Source: Xylophilus sp. GW821-FHT01B05
Lineage (GTDB): Bacteria; Pseudomonadota; Gammaproteobacteria; Burkholderiales; Burkholderiaceae_C
Length of the DNA stretch: 64,000 bases
Direction: 5' to 3'
Assembly (NCBI GenBank): GCA_038961845.1
Contig: CP152408.1
Location: 248,001-312,000, forward strand
Part shown: positions 1-8,157 of the stretch, one piece after another
Layout of the letters: every line of letters starts with the position of its first letter
Numbering within the stretch: position 1 is the stretch's first letter
Program-made: the position numbers and the translations under genes
The notes under the pieces: model-generated
What the model saw: the letters and a program-made list of their open reading frames with translations, nothing else
Told to the model about the DNA's origin: nothing
The model's database searches: none

Positions 1-1413
1 CGCCTGCTTGATGCGCTGCATCAGGCCCAGCGCCACCGGGCTCTTGTAGCGCGGCAGCAGGTCGCGCTTGGTCTGGCCTATGCCGTGCTCGGCGCTGATC
101 GAGCCGCCATGCAGTTGCACGCTGTCGTAGACCACTTCGTGGATCGCGTCCTCTACCGCAAACACCGCGCTTGGCGTCTGGCCCACGGGGTGCGATACGT
201 TGTAGTGCAGGTTGCCGTCGCCCAGGTGGCCAAAGGCCACTGGCCGCACACCGGGAAAGCGCGCCTCCAGCGCCGCCGCCGTGGCGCGCAGAAAATCTGG
301 AATGCGCGATATCGGCACCGAGATGTCGTGCTTCACATTGCGGCCGTCGCGCCGCTGTGCCTCGCCCAGCGCTTCGTCGCGCAGGCGCCAGAGCGCCTGG
401 CTTTGCTGCAGGCTCTCGGCAATCGCGGCATCGGCCACCAGGCCGTCTTCAAAGGCGCTGCCCACCACGGCCTCGAAGCGTTCGCGCGCATGGGCTTCGC
501 CTTCGCTGTCAGACAGCTCTATCAGCGCATACCAGGGGTAGTTCAGCTCTTTCAGCGGAATGGGTTGCTCTGGCACGTGCTGCGCGATCAGGCCCAGCGC
601 GGTATCGGACAGCAGCTCGAAGGCCGTCAGCCCCGCGCCAAAGCCGGTGCGCGCCTGCGACAAGAAGGCAATCGCATCGCGTATGCAGCCAAAGGCCAGC
701 AGCGCCGTGTGCTGCACCGCAGGCAGCGGGTAGAGCTTGAGCGTGGCCGCGGTGATGATGCCCAGCGTGCCTTCGCTGCCGATGTAGAGGTCGCGCAGCG
801 CATAGCCGGTGTTGTCCTTGCGCAGGCCGCTCAGGGATTCCCAGACTTCGCCCTCGGCCGTGACCACTTCCAGGCCCAGCGTCAGCTCGCGTGCATTGCC
901 GTAGCGCAGCACCTGCGTGCCGCCGGCGTTGGTGCCCAGGTTGCCGCCTATGGTGCAACTGCCTTCAGAGCCCAGGCTCAAGGGAAACAGCCGCCCGGCA
1001 TCGCGCGCGGCCTGCTGCACATGGGCCAGCACGCTGCCGGCCTCGACCGTGATGGTGTCGTTGTCGGTATCGATGGCGCGCACCCGGTTCAGCCGTGTCA
1101 GCGACAGCAGCAGCGCTTGCCCGCTGGCATCGGGCGTGGCTGCGCCGGCCAGGCCGGTGTTGCCGCCCTGCGGCACGATGGGCACGCGATGCTCGCGGCA
1201 CAGGCGCACCACCTGCGCCACCTGCGCGGTGTCGGCCGGGCGCGCCACGGCCAGCGCGCGGCCGGTCAGGCGGCGGTGCTGGTCGGTGAGGTAGCCCGCC
1301 GCATCGTCGCCGGTCAGCACATGGGCTGCGCCCAGGATGGCGCGCAGCTGCTCCAGAAAAGGCGCGGCGTGTGCGTGCTGCTGTGCCGGCAGCGATGCGG
1401 TGGCGGTGTTCAT
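1..1413 (-). CDS. FAD-linked 2-hydroxyacid dehydrogenase (GlcD/D-lactate dehydrogenase type), 3' end beyond window
   Basis: Flavoprotein that would oxidise a 2-hydroxy acid (D-lactate, glycolate or D-2-hydroxyglutarate) to the 2-keto acid. The minus frame is open for 471 codons from the ATG at 1413. It shows the PCMH-type FAD-binding signature: PQGGNTGLAG near residue 84, then GSEGSCTIGGNLGTNAGG and GSEGTLGIITAATLKLYPLP further on. The last visible residues (GLMQRIKQA) match the family's C-terminal MRAIKQALDP block, so only about 20 residues are missing. The start ATG overlaps the stop of the upstream binding-protein gene by 4 bases (ATGA), so translation is probably coupled. The family is clear; the substrate is not determined. 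Being the last gene of a rhodanese and binding-protein cluster, it may process the carbon skeleton of the imported compound (inference). Confidence 0.88.
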   Translation of the reverse strand, partial: MNTATASLPAQQHAHAAPFLEQLRAILGAAHVLTGDDAAGYLTDQHRRLTGRALAVARPADTAQVAQVVRLCREHRVPIVPQGGNTGLAGAATPDASGQALLLSLTRLNRVRAIDTDNDTITVEAGSVLAHVQQAARDAGRLFPLSLGSEGSCTIGGNLGTNAGGTQVLRYGNARELTLGLEVVTAEGEVWESLSGLRKDNTGYALRDLYIGSEGTLGIITAATLKLYPLPAVQHTALLAFGCIRDAIAFLSQARTGFGAGLTAFELLSDTALGLIAQHVPEQPIPLKELNYPWYALIELSDSEGEAHARERFEAVVGSAFEDGLVADAAIAESLQQSQALWRLRDEALGEAQRRDGRNVKHDISVPISRIPDFLRATAAALEARFPGVRPVAFGHLGDGNLHYNVSHPVGQTPSAVFAVEDAIHEVVYDSVQLHGGSISAEHGIGQTKRDLLPRYKSPVALGLMQRIKQA

Positions 1414-2255
1414 GCCGGGCTCTTCTTGAACTTGTCGTGCAACTGGTGCAGCAGCGGCGTGGGCGTCATGCCGTTCTTTTTCTCGACCTCGATCAGCCAG
1501 CCGGTGCGGTGCCAGTTCTGCACGATCTTGTCGATTGCGGCCTGGGTGTCGGCCTCGCCCTTGCGCACCCAGATCACCGAAGGCGATGGGATCAGGTCGG
1601 TGGGCGAGACGATCTCGTAGTCCTTCCAGTCGGCGTTCTCGGCCACCAGCTCGCGCAGCGTGGGGCTCACGTGCACGGCGGCCACGCAGTTGCTGCCCTT
1701 CAGGGCCAGCAGCGACTCGGGCTGGCCACGGAAGGCCTTGATCTGCGCGCCGTATTGCTCGGCCAGCGGCCGCGTGAAGTTGCTGCCCTGCGATACGCAG
1801 ACGGCCTTGCCCTTCACGTCTTCCCACTTGCTGATGCCGCTGCCTTTGCGGGCGATGGCCGCACCGCCAACTTCTTCAAACGGCGTGGGCACGAAGGACA
1901 GGATCTCGCTGCGCTCCTGCGTCCACTGCATGTTGGCGATCAGGATGTCGACCTTGCCCTGCTGCAGAAACTGCACGCGGTTGGAGGGCTGCACCTGGAT
2001 GGTTTCCAGCGCCACGCCCAGGCCCTTGGCCACGCCTTCGGACAGCTCCACGTTGTAGCCAATGTGCTTCTGCGTGACCGGGTCGATGGTGCCAAAGGGC
2101 GGGCCCGACAGGATCACGCCGACGATGAGCTTGCCGCGCTGCTGGATCTTGTCCAGCGTGGCGTCGGCATGGGCGCTGGCGCCGGCCAGCGCCAGGCCGG
2201 CAAGCAGCAGAGCGCGTACAGAGGCGCGGGACATGAGGGTGGGCTTTGTGGTCAT
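1410..2255 (-). CDS. Family-3 (amino-acid type) substrate-binding protein, paralog 1
   Basis: Periplasmic solute-binding protein of the SBP_bac_3 family, 281 aa, with a signal peptide ending at about ASAHA (residue 30). Family hallmarks are KLIVGVILSGPPFG near the mature N-terminus and the central VDILIANMQWTQERSEILSF segment that forms part of the ligand pocket. Two cysteines (in AVCVSQGSN and GSNCVAAVH) are conserved in all three adjacent paralogs and may form a disulfide. No permease or ATPase lies next to it, so it must use a transporter encoded elsewhere or act as a sensor partner. It overlaps the genes on both sides by 4 bases. The ligand is unknown; the neighbouring rhodanese and SsuD-like monooxygenase suggest a sulfur-containing amino acid or sulfonate (inference). 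Confidence 0.88.
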   Translation of the reverse strand: MTTKPTLMSRASVRALLLAGLALAGASAHADATLDKIQQRGKLIVGVILSGPPFGTIDPVTQKHIGYNVELSEGVAKGLGVALETIQVQPSNRVQFLQQGKVDILIANMQWTQERSEILSFVPTPFEEVGGAAIARKGSGISKWEDVKGKAVCVSQGSNFTRPLAEQYGAQIKAFRGQPESLLALKGSNCVAAVHVSPTLRELVAENADWKDYEIVSPTDLIPSPSVIWVRKGEADTQAAIDKIVQNWHRTGWLIEVEKKNGMTPTPLLHQLHDKFKKSPA

Positions 2256-3109
2256 GGCTTGTCTTGCTCGAAGGGCGCGCGGTCAAACTGGCCTTGCTGC
2301 GCCTTCTGGTTGCCGGATTGGATGTAGGCGTCCGGGATGCCGTACTTGCGCGCGGCGGCCAGCAGCAGGCCGGAGCGGTGCCAGTCCTGGATCGCCTTGT
2401 CGACGAAGGCCACGGTGTCGGCCTCGCCACGGCGCGTCCAGACCACGGTGGGTGAGGGGATCAACTGGTCTTGCGTGGCCAAGGCGTAGTCCTTCCACTC
2501 GCCGGCGCTTGGGCCGTGCAGCGTCTGGTAGAGCGCGGGCTGGATGTGCACCGAGGCGGCGCAGGTGCCGCCCTTGAGCGCCAGCAGCGATTCGGGGATG
2601 CCGCGCAGGCCCTTGACGATGGCGCCATAGGTCTCCTGCAGCGGCCGCGCAAAGTTGCTGCCCTGCGACACGCAGGCCACCTTGCCGCGCAGGTCTTCCC
2701 ACTTGGTGATGCCGCTGGATTTGGCGACCATGGCTGCGCCGCCAATCAGGTCATAGGGCGTGGGCGCAAAGCTCAGGATCTCGCTGCGCTCTTGTGTCCA
2801 CTGGATGTTGGCGATCAGCAGATCGACCTTGCCGGCCTGCAGAAACTGCACGCGCGTGGCGGCGGTGACGGGCACCGTCTCCAGCTGCACGCCCAGGCGC
2901 TTGGCGATGTCGCTGGCCAGGTCGGTCTGGTAGCCCGCGGTCTTGCCGGTGGCAGTGTCCAGGTAGCCAAAGGGCGGGTTGGGCCCGTCGATGCCAACGG
3001 CGATCTTGCCGCGCTGCTTGATCTTGTCGAGCGTGGCGTCGGCATGGGCGGCACCGGCGGCCAGCAAGGCCAGGGCCGACAGCAGCGGTATGAAGGAACG
3101 GAATCTCAT
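2252..3109 (-). CDS. Family-3 substrate-binding protein, paralog 2
   Basis: Second of three tandem SBP_bac_3 proteins, 285 aa. I chose the ATG at 3109 (MRFRSF) because a GGGGAG ribosome-binding site sits just upstream and a signal peptide ending at GAAHA follows; an ATG at 3154 would add 15 residues before the signal peptide. It shares KIAVGIDGPNPPFGYLD, VDLLIANIQWTQERSEILSF and the cysteine pair (VACVSQGSN, GGTCAASVH) with its neighbours. Its 3' end overlaps paralog 1 by 4 bases (ATGA). A terminator-like hairpin (3162-3178) separates it from paralog 3, so paralogs 2 and 1 plus the FAD gene may have their own expression level. The C-terminus differs from the other two (PDAYIQSGNQKAQ), hinting at a different partner or ligand. 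Confidence 0.87.
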   Translation of the reverse strand: MRFRSFIPLLSALALLAAGAAHADATLDKIKQRGKIAVGIDGPNPPFGYLDTATGKTAGYQTDLASDIAKRLGVQLETVPVTAATRVQFLQAGKVDLLIANIQWTQERSEILSFAPTPYDLIGGAAMVAKSSGITKWEDLRGKVACVSQGSNFARPLQETYGAIVKGLRGIPESLLALKGGTCAASVHIQPALYQTLHGPSAGEWKDYALATQDQLIPSPTVVWTRRGEADTVAFVDKAIQDWHRSGLLLAAARKYGIPDAYIQSGNQKAQQGQFDRAPFEQDKP

Positions 3110-3161
3110 GGCAAAAGCACTCCCCGGCCACGCACGGGCGGCCTTTGAGAACAAAAAGAAA

Positions 3162-3178
3162 AGGGCGCAGCGCGCCCT
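3162..3178 (-). terminator. Hairpin with T-rich tail after paralog 3
   Basis: AGGGCGC and GCGCCCT form a perfect 7-bp stem around AGC. Read on the minus strand the stem is followed by a T-rich run (TTTCTTTTTGTT). It begins about 10 bases after the stop of the binding-protein gene at 3188. It is either an intrinsic terminator or a 3' stabilising hairpin that raises the level of the binding-protein transcript. Confidence 0.6.
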
Positions 3179-3187
3179 GTCAGCGGA

Positions 3188-4036
3188 TCAGGACGCTGCG
3201 GCCTTGAACTTGGCTTGCAGCTCAGGCAGCAGCGGCTGCGCCGGCGTGATGCCCAGGCGCTTCTCGGTGTCGATCAGCCAGCCGCTGCGGTGCCATTGCT
3301 GCACCACCTTGTCCACTGCGGCGATGGTGTCGGCCTCGCCCTTGCGGGCCCAGACCACCGAGGGCGCGGGTGCGATCTCGTCCGCAATCGGTGCCGCGTA
3401 GGCCGCCCATTCCGCATTGCCGCGCAGCAGCGGGTGGATCAGCGTGGCGTCATGCACGGCGGCCACGCAGTTGTTGCCGCGCAGCGCCAGCAGCGATTCG
3501 GCCGAGGTCTTGAAGCCGCGCACCTGCGCGCCGTACTGCTCCTGCAAGGGCTTCACAAAGCTGCTGCCCTGCGAGGCGCACACCGTCTTGCCACGCAGGT
3601 CTTCCCACTTGGTGATGCCGCTGGTCTTCAGCACGGCCGCCGTGCCGCCCACGCGGTAGAAGGGCGTGGGCGCATAGCCCAGGATCTCGCCGCGGTCGGC
3701 GTTGTATTCCATCGATGCGATCAGCAGATCGACCTTGCCCGACTGCAGAAACTGCACGCGGTTGGCCGGCTGCACCTGCACCAGCTCGGCCTCCACGCCC
3801 AGGCGCTTGGCCAGGTCGCGCGCCAGCTCGGGGTTCCAACCCACCAGTTGCTGCGTGGCCGGGTCTATCGAGCCGAACGGGCCACCATTGGCGAGCACGC
3901 CAATGACTACCTTGCTGCGTTGGTGGATGCGCTCCAGCGTGGCGTCGGCATGGGCGGTACCGCCTGCCAGGCACAACGCGGCTGCGAGTGCGGCGGCAAT
4001 ACGGTGGGCGGGGCGAAAGAGGTGCGCTGGCTGCAT
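3188..4036 (-). CDS. Family-3 substrate-binding protein, paralog 3
   Basis: First transcribed and most divergent of the three tandem SBP_bac_3 proteins, 282 aa. The signal peptide ends near GGTAHA (residue 30), followed by the shared DATLERIHQR start of the mature protein. The central segment reads VDLLIASMEYNADRGEILGY, where the other two have QWTQERSEILSF, so the ligand pocket is probably different. The cysteine pair (TVCASQGSS, NNCVAAVHD) is kept. Hairpins flank the gene on both sides (4060-4081 upstream, 3162-3178 downstream), a common arrangement for abundantly expressed periplasmic proteins. The three paralogs most likely arose by local duplication and then diverged. Confidence 0.87.
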   Translation of the reverse strand: MQPAHLFRPAHRIAAALAAALCLAGGTAHADATLERIHQRSKVVIGVLANGGPFGSIDPATQQLVGWNPELARDLAKRLGVEAELVQVQPANRVQFLQSGKVDLLIASMEYNADRGEILGYAPTPFYRVGGTAAVLKTSGITKWEDLRGKTVCASQGSSFVKPLQEQYGAQVRGFKTSAESLLALRGNNCVAAVHDATLIHPLLRGNAEWAAYAAPIADEIAPAPSVVWARKGEADTIAAVDKVVQQWHRSGWLIDTEKRLGITPAQPLLPELQAKFKAAAS

Positions 4037-4059
4037 GGAATCAGACTGAAACGAAGAAA

Positions 4060-4081
4060 GGGGCGCATCTTCCCGCGCCCC
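4060..4081 (-). terminator. Hairpin between rhodanese gene and binding-protein genes
   Basis: GGGGCGC and GCGCCCC form a 7-bp GC stem around an 8-base loop. On the minus strand it is followed by a pyrimidine-rich tail (TTTCTTCGTTTC). It lies about 24 bases past the rhodanese stop codon (4105) and could terminate or attenuate transcription before the binding-protein genes. Confidence 0.5.
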
Positions 4082-4104
4082 CTACACCCCTACAAGGAAG
4101 GCTT

Positions 4105-5766
4105 TCAGATATCGATATGTGCTGCGGCGGGCAGGCGGAACACCGCCAGTTCCTCTGGCGCGCACTGGGCCAGCAGGCCGGTTTCCCATTCCAGATAGCG
4201 GCGCGCCGCGTCCAGGTTGCCGTCGTGCCGGTCGTGCACAAAGAACAGGTAGTCGATCGCGTCGTGGTCGGTGGGCAGGTTCGGTGTCGACTCTTGTGGC
4301 CAGCCGGCGGGCTCGGTGGCGGCGGCCGGGGCCCAGGCCAGCGACTGCCAGCCGGCCTCGCGCAGGTCTTGCGCGGCCAGGCGGGCCACGGCTTCTTCCG
4401 TGGCCAGCAACAGCACCGGGCGCAGGTGGTCACCCTGCGTGGCGGCGCGCACGTCGGCCACCAGGCGCGGGCGGATCGACCAGGCGGCGCCGCGCGCATG
4501 GCGGTGGCGGTAGAGCTGGGACGGCCGCAGGTCTATCACCAGCGGCTGGCGGCCCGGCGCCTGGCGCAGCGTGGACAACTCTTCAGCCGTGCGCTCAGGC
4601 ACGGCCGGCGGCAGCGGCAATGCGGGCGTGCGGGGCACGCGCAGCGCAGCCCGGGTGCCGCCTTCGACCACGGCGGCCTCCAGCCCCAGGCGCTGCAGCC
4701 AGGCGGCCACCACGGGCGCGCGGATGCCCTCGTCGTCCAGCAGCAGCACGCGCGCGCCGCGCACGGCCAACTGCAGGTCGGCCGCCTGCAGCAGCTGGCC
4801 GCCGGGCGCATGGCGCGCGCCGGGCAGGCTGCCGGCGGTGAATTCACCAGCGGTGCGCACGTCGAAGACAAAGGTATTGCGTGCGGCGTCATCCAGCCAG
4901 GCCTGCGCGGCGGCAACGCTCAGCACTGGCACGCCGCTGCGCTGGGCAAAGGCCTGGGCGTCGGCGCGGGCCGTGTCTTGTTGCGCGGCGTCGGGGGCGG
5001 CGGGCAGCGTGCGTTTGCTGCCGCGCTCCAGCGCCAGGCCGGCCAGGGCCCAGCCCTGGGTGCCGTTCTCCAGTGCCAGCACCGGGTTGGGCAGGCCCAG
5101 GTCACGCAGGATCTGCGCGCCGATGATGCTGCGCGTGCGGCCGGCGCAGTGCACCACCACGGGCGTGGTGGCGTCAGGCACCAGCGCACGCCAGCGCAGG
5201 GCCAGCTCGCCGTTGGGCACGGGGATCGCGCCCGGGATGGTCATCTTGTGGTGCTCTTCCAGCGTGCGGCCATCCAGCAGCACCAGCGGCTCGCCGCTTT
5301 GCAGGCGCGCGGCCAGCTCCTGGGCACTGATGTGGGGTACGTCGAAGGCGTGCTCCACCTGCTCGCCAAAGGTCTTGCTTGGCAGGTTCACGCCCTGGAA
5401 CAGCGCGCGCCCGGTGGCGGCCCAGGCCTCTGCGCCGCCGGCCAGCACCGACACCTGGCTGTAGCCGAGCGCGGCCAGCCGCGCTGCCGCGCGCGCCGCC
5501 ACGCCGGGCGAGGCCGCATCGTCGAACACCACGGTGCGCGTGCTGGCACGCGGCACCAGGCGCGGCGCTTCCAGCTCCAGCCGGCTGTAGGGCAGATGCA
5601 CCGCGAAGAAGGGGTGGCCTTCACCGTACTGGCCATGCTCGCGCACGTCCAGCAGGGCGATCTCGCCGCCGTCCTGCAGCCACTGCTGCAGGGTGCTGGC
5701 GTTGATGGCGGGGGCAGCCACGGTGGGTTGGGTGGCAAGCGGTTCGGCGACGGCGGTATCGGACAT
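4105..5766 (-). CDS. Four-domain rhodanese-related sulfurtransferase, one active-site cysteine
   Basis: Cytoplasmic protein of 553 aa built from about four rhodanese-like domains. Domain 1 (residues ~20-125, LDVREHGQYGEGHPF) has an Asp where the catalytic Cys should be (VVFDDAAS). Domain 2 (~145-260) has a proper active-site loop, VVHCAGRTRS, with Cys at about 207. Domain 3 (~290-380, VFDVRTAGEF) and domain 4 (~395-490, VIDLRPSQLYRHRHARGA) have LLDDEG and LLATEE at the corresponding loops and so lack the nucleophile. Only one domain should carry a persulfide; the others may bind substrate or partners. The C-terminal ~60 residues (FFVHDRHDGNLDAARRYLEWE) recur in multi-rhodanese proteins as I recall them. 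I prefer the ATG at 5766 (MSDTAV); one at 5802 adds 12 residues and neither has a strong ribosome-binding site. The context supports a role in releasing or trafficking sulfane sulfur. Confidence 0.85.
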   Translation of the reverse strand: MSDTAVAEPLATQPTVAAPAINASTLQQWLQDGGEIALLDVREHGQYGEGHPFFAVHLPYSRLELEAPRLVPRASTRTVVFDDAASPGVAARAAARLAALGYSQVSVLAGGAEAWAATGRALFQGVNLPSKTFGEQVEHAFDVPHISAQELAARLQSGEPLVLLDGRTLEEHHKMTIPGAIPVPNGELALRWRALVPDATTPVVVHCAGRTRSIIGAQILRDLGLPNPVLALENGTQGWALAGLALERGSKRTLPAAPDAAQQDTARADAQAFAQRSGVPVLSVAAAQAWLDDAARNTFVFDVRTAGEFTAGSLPGARHAPGGQLLQAADLQLAVRGARVLLLDDEGIRAPVVAAWLQRLGLEAAVVEGGTRAALRVPRTPALPLPPAVPERTAEELSTLRQAPGRQPLVIDLRPSQLYRHRHARGAAWSIRPRLVADVRAATQGDHLRPVLLLATEEAVARLAAQDLREAGWQSLAWAPAAATEPAGWPQESTPNLPTDHDAIDYLFFVHDRHDGNLDAARRYLEWETGLLAQCAPEELAVFRLPAAAHIDI

Positions 5767-5836
5767 GGCGAGGCGATCAAGGGGCAATAAGCGCGCGACC
5801 ATATCGGCCGCAGGCTGCTGCGGGCTACGAAGATTT

Positions 5837-5852
5837 GCGCATAAGCATGCGC
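5837..5852. promoter_or_regulatory. Inverted repeat in divergent promoter region
   Basis: GCGCAT-N4-ATGCGC sits in the 173-bp region between the divergent rhodanese (start 5766) and TctC (start 5940) genes. Its symmetry and place fit an operator serving one or both directions. No regulator gene lies beside it, and no known consensus is matched. Confidence 0.3.
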
Positions 5853-5939
5853 GTTCCGTGGCTTGCTTGGCGCCTGCATGAACTCATGCGGCCTTCTTCG
5901 TTGCCGGCGGTGGCGCTGCTTCCCAGAATGGGCCGCACC

Positions 5940-6923
5940 ATGATCCACCATCGCAGCCGCCGCCGTTTTCTCTTCACCGTGGGCGCGGCCGGCGGCGCCA
6001 TCGCCGCAAGCCCCTGGGGCGCGGCCCACGCCCAGGCCTATCCAGAGCGCGCGCTGCACCTGGTGTCGCCCTACCCGCCCGGTGGCACCAACGACCTGGT
6101 GGCCCGCGTGGCCGGCCGCAGGCTGTCGGCCTTGCTGGGCCAGCCGGTGGTGGTGGACAACCGCGGCGGTGCCGGCGGCACGCTGGGCACGGCGGCCGTG
6201 GCGCAGGGCGCGGCCGACGGCTACACGCTGCTCAACGCCTCCAGCGGCAACCTCACCTCGGCGCCACAGGTGCTGGGGGCTTCCTATGACCCGCTGGCTG
6301 ACCTGGTGCCGGTGGGCTTCCTGGGCCATATCCGCTTCGTGTTGGCGGTACACCCTTCGGTGCCGGCCACCACGCTGGCAGAGTTTCTGGACTACGCGCG
6401 CCGCAACCCGGGCCGCATCAACTACGGCACGGCGGGCAATGGCACCGGCGGCCATATCGCGGGCGAGTACCTGCGGCTGCGCACCGGCATTGACATCGTG
6501 CACGTGCCCTACCGTGGCTCGGCACCCGCGCTCAACGATGCGGTGGCCGGCCACGTGCAACTGGTGCTGGACCCTTTGGCCGCGCCCTATGTGCGCGCCG
6601 GCAAGCTGCGCGGCCTGGCCTATTCGGGTGCCAGCTCGGCGCCTGACCTGCCCGGCGTGCCGGCCATCGACGCGGCCGGCGTGCCGCGCTGGGAGGCCAC
6701 CAATTTCTTCCTGGCCGCCGTGCCGGCGCACACGCCGCCGGCCGTGGTGCAAGCGCTGCTGCAGGCCTACGACGCGCTGGCACGCGATGCGGCGGTGGTG
6801 GCTGAGCTGAAGGCGCTGGGCGTGGAGATCGCGCCTCTATCCCAGGCGCAGATCACGCAGTTGCTCAAGTCCGAGATCGCGGTGAACAACCAGGTGATCG
6901 CGCGTGCCGGCATCCAGGCCTGA
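5940..6923 (+). CDS. TctC/Bug-family periplasmic binding protein
   Basis: Tripartite tricarboxylate receptor (Bug) family protein, 327 aa from the ATG at 5940; an in-frame ATG at 5928 is an alternative. The N-terminus RSRRRFLFTVGAAGG is a twin-arginine-type signal, cleaved near AHAQA. Family motifs are YPERALHLVSPYPPGGTNDL, VVVDNRGGAGGTLGTAAVA, YGTAGNGTGGH, VHVPYRGSAPALND and a C-terminal LLKSEIAVNNQVI. No TctA/TctB membrane subunits are nearby, as is usual for Bug proteins in this lineage. It lies 21 bp upstream of the flavin monooxygenase gene and is probably co-transcribed with it. It may bind the compound that the monooxygenase attacks (inference). Confidence 0.9.
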   Translation: MIHHRSRRRFLFTVGAAGGAIAASPWGAAHAQAYPERALHLVSPYPPGGTNDLVARVAGRRLSALLGQPVVVDNRGGAGGTLGTAAVAQGAADGYTLLNASSGNLTSAPQVLGASYDPLADLVPVGFLGHIRFVLAVHPSVPATTLAEFLDYARRNPGRINYGTAGNGTGGHIAGEYLRLRTGIDIVHVPYRGSAPALNDAVAGHVQLVLDPLAAPYVRAGKLRGLAYSGASSAPDLPGVPAIDAAGVPRWEATNFFLAAVPAHTPPAVVQALLQAYDALARDAAVVAELKALGVEIAPLSQAQITQLLKSEIAVNNQVIARAGIQA

Positions 6924-6944
6924 CTTTCTCCGCAAGGTACATCC

Positions 6945-8057
6945 ATGACGCTATCGCTCTTCGGCACGCTCTACCCCCGGCTGTTCTCCGAGACCATTCC
7001 GGCCGAGGGCCCGGCCTTTGACATTGCCCACATCGAGCGCGTGGCCCGTGCCCATGAAGCGGCCGGCTTCGATGGCGTGCTGCTGCCGCACAACGCGGGC
7101 TGGGCCGACAACTTTCTGACCGCCGCGCGCGCCGCAGGCGTTACCGAGCGGCTCAAGTTTCTGCTGGCGCACCGGCCCGGCTTTGTTGCGCCGACACTGG
7201 CCGCGCGCAAGCTCGCCACGTTGGACCACTTCACCGGCGGGCGCCTGCTACTGCACGTGGTTACTGGCGGCCGCGATGCCGAGCAGCAGCGCGACGGCGA
7301 TTTTTTAGACCACGACCAGCGCTACGAGCGCACGGATGAGTTTTTGGACATCGTGCGCCGCATCTGGCGCAGCCCGGCGCCTATCGACTACCAGGGGCAG
7401 CATTACCGCGTGGCCGGCGCGTTCTCTGAGCTAAAGCCGCTGCAGCAGCCGGCCATCCCGATCAGCTTTGGCGGCGCGTCGGATGCCGCCATCCGCGTGG
7501 CGGCGCGGCATGCCGATCTGTACGCGCTGTGGGGCGAGACGCTGGAGGGCACGCGCGAGCTGATCGCCCGCGTGCGCGCCGCCGCCGTGCCCCGGGGCCG
7601 CGACCCGGGCTTCAGCATCTCGATCCGCGTCATCGTCGACGACACCGAGGCGCTGGCCTGGCAGCGCGCCCGCGAGATCGCCGAGCGCACGCGCGAGGTC
7701 GGCCTGTGGAGCGCCAAGTCGCCCGTGTTTGGCGGCCACGTGCCACCGCCGCAGGCAGAGAACGAGGGCTCGCGCCGCCTGCTGGCCTTGGTCAAGAAGG
7801 GCGAGGTGCTGGACGAGCGCCTATTCATGGGCGTGGCCAGCGCCACCAATGCACCGGGCAACACCACCGCCATCGTCGGCACGCCCGAGCAGGTGAGCGC
7901 GGCGCTATTGGCCTATTACGACCTGGGCGTGCACAACTTCCTGTTCCGCGGCTTTGACCCGCGCACCGACGCCGATGACTATGGCCGCGCGCTGGTGCCG
8001 CTGCTGCGCGCTGGTGCGGCCGAGCGCGATGCGCGTGGGGCGCGGCGCTTGGCTTGA
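6945..8057 (+). CDS. LLM-class flavin-dependent monooxygenase, SsuD-like
   Basis: Bacterial luciferase-like monooxygenase, 370 aa, the usual length for alkanesulfonate-monooxygenase relatives. These use FMNH2 from a separate reductase and O2 to cleave C-S bonds (SsuD) or oxidise related substrates. Visible family features are AHEAAGFDGVLLPH, a mid-protein LLLHVVTGGRDAEQQRDGD, HDQRYERTDEFLDIVRR, and a C-terminal IVGTPEQVSAALLAYYDLG followed by NFLFRGFDP. The TGGRDAEQQRDGD block in particular resembles SsuD. No reductase (ssuE) gene is visible nearby. Position behind a TctC protein and opposite a rhodanese gene supports a sulfonate or other organosulfur substrate, but the substrate is not proven. 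Confidence 0.88.
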   Translation: MTLSLFGTLYPRLFSETIPAEGPAFDIAHIERVARAHEAAGFDGVLLPHNAGWADNFLTAARAAGVTERLKFLLAHRPGFVAPTLAARKLATLDHFTGGRLLLHVVTGGRDAEQQRDGDFLDHDQRYERTDEFLDIVRRIWRSPAPIDYQGQHYRVAGAFSELKPLQQPAIPISFGGASDAAIRVAARHADLYALWGETLEGTRELIARVRAAAVPRGRDPGFSISIRVIVDDTEALAWQRAREIAERTREVGLWSAKSPVFGGHVPPPQAENEGSRRLLALVKKGEVLDERLFMGVASATNAPGNTTAIVGTPEQVSAALLAYYDLGVHNFLFRGFDPRTDADDYGRALVPLLRAGAAERDARGARRLA

Positions 8058-8065
8058 TTCGCCCC

Positions 8066-8135
8066 CCGTTCGGGCTGAGCTTGTCGAAGCCTGGGCCCGT
8101 ACCTAGCAGCCCAACGACCGGCTCAGGGCGAACGG
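8066..8135. repeat. Dispersed palindromic repeat family A, copy 1
   Basis: Imperfect inverted repeat: CCGTTCGGGCTGAGC at the left, GGCTCAGGGCGAACGG at the right, with TTGTCGAAGCC inside. Related copies are at 13417-13487 and 47656-47727. This copy fills the gap between the converging monooxygenase and thioesterase genes and could act as a two-way terminator. Confidence 0.85.
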
Positions 8136-8157
8136 AGCTACTGGAACAGTACGGCCC

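Noticed and set aside
85..1620. 511-codon open frame on the plus strand
   Set aside because: It is antisense to the clear FAD-linked dehydrogenase and binding-protein genes; the translation is Arg/Gln/His-rich without homology, typical of high-GC shadow frames.
3988..5790. 600-codon plus-strand frame across the rhodanese gene
   Set aside because: Opposite strand of a gene with four recognisable rhodanese domains; no family features of its own.
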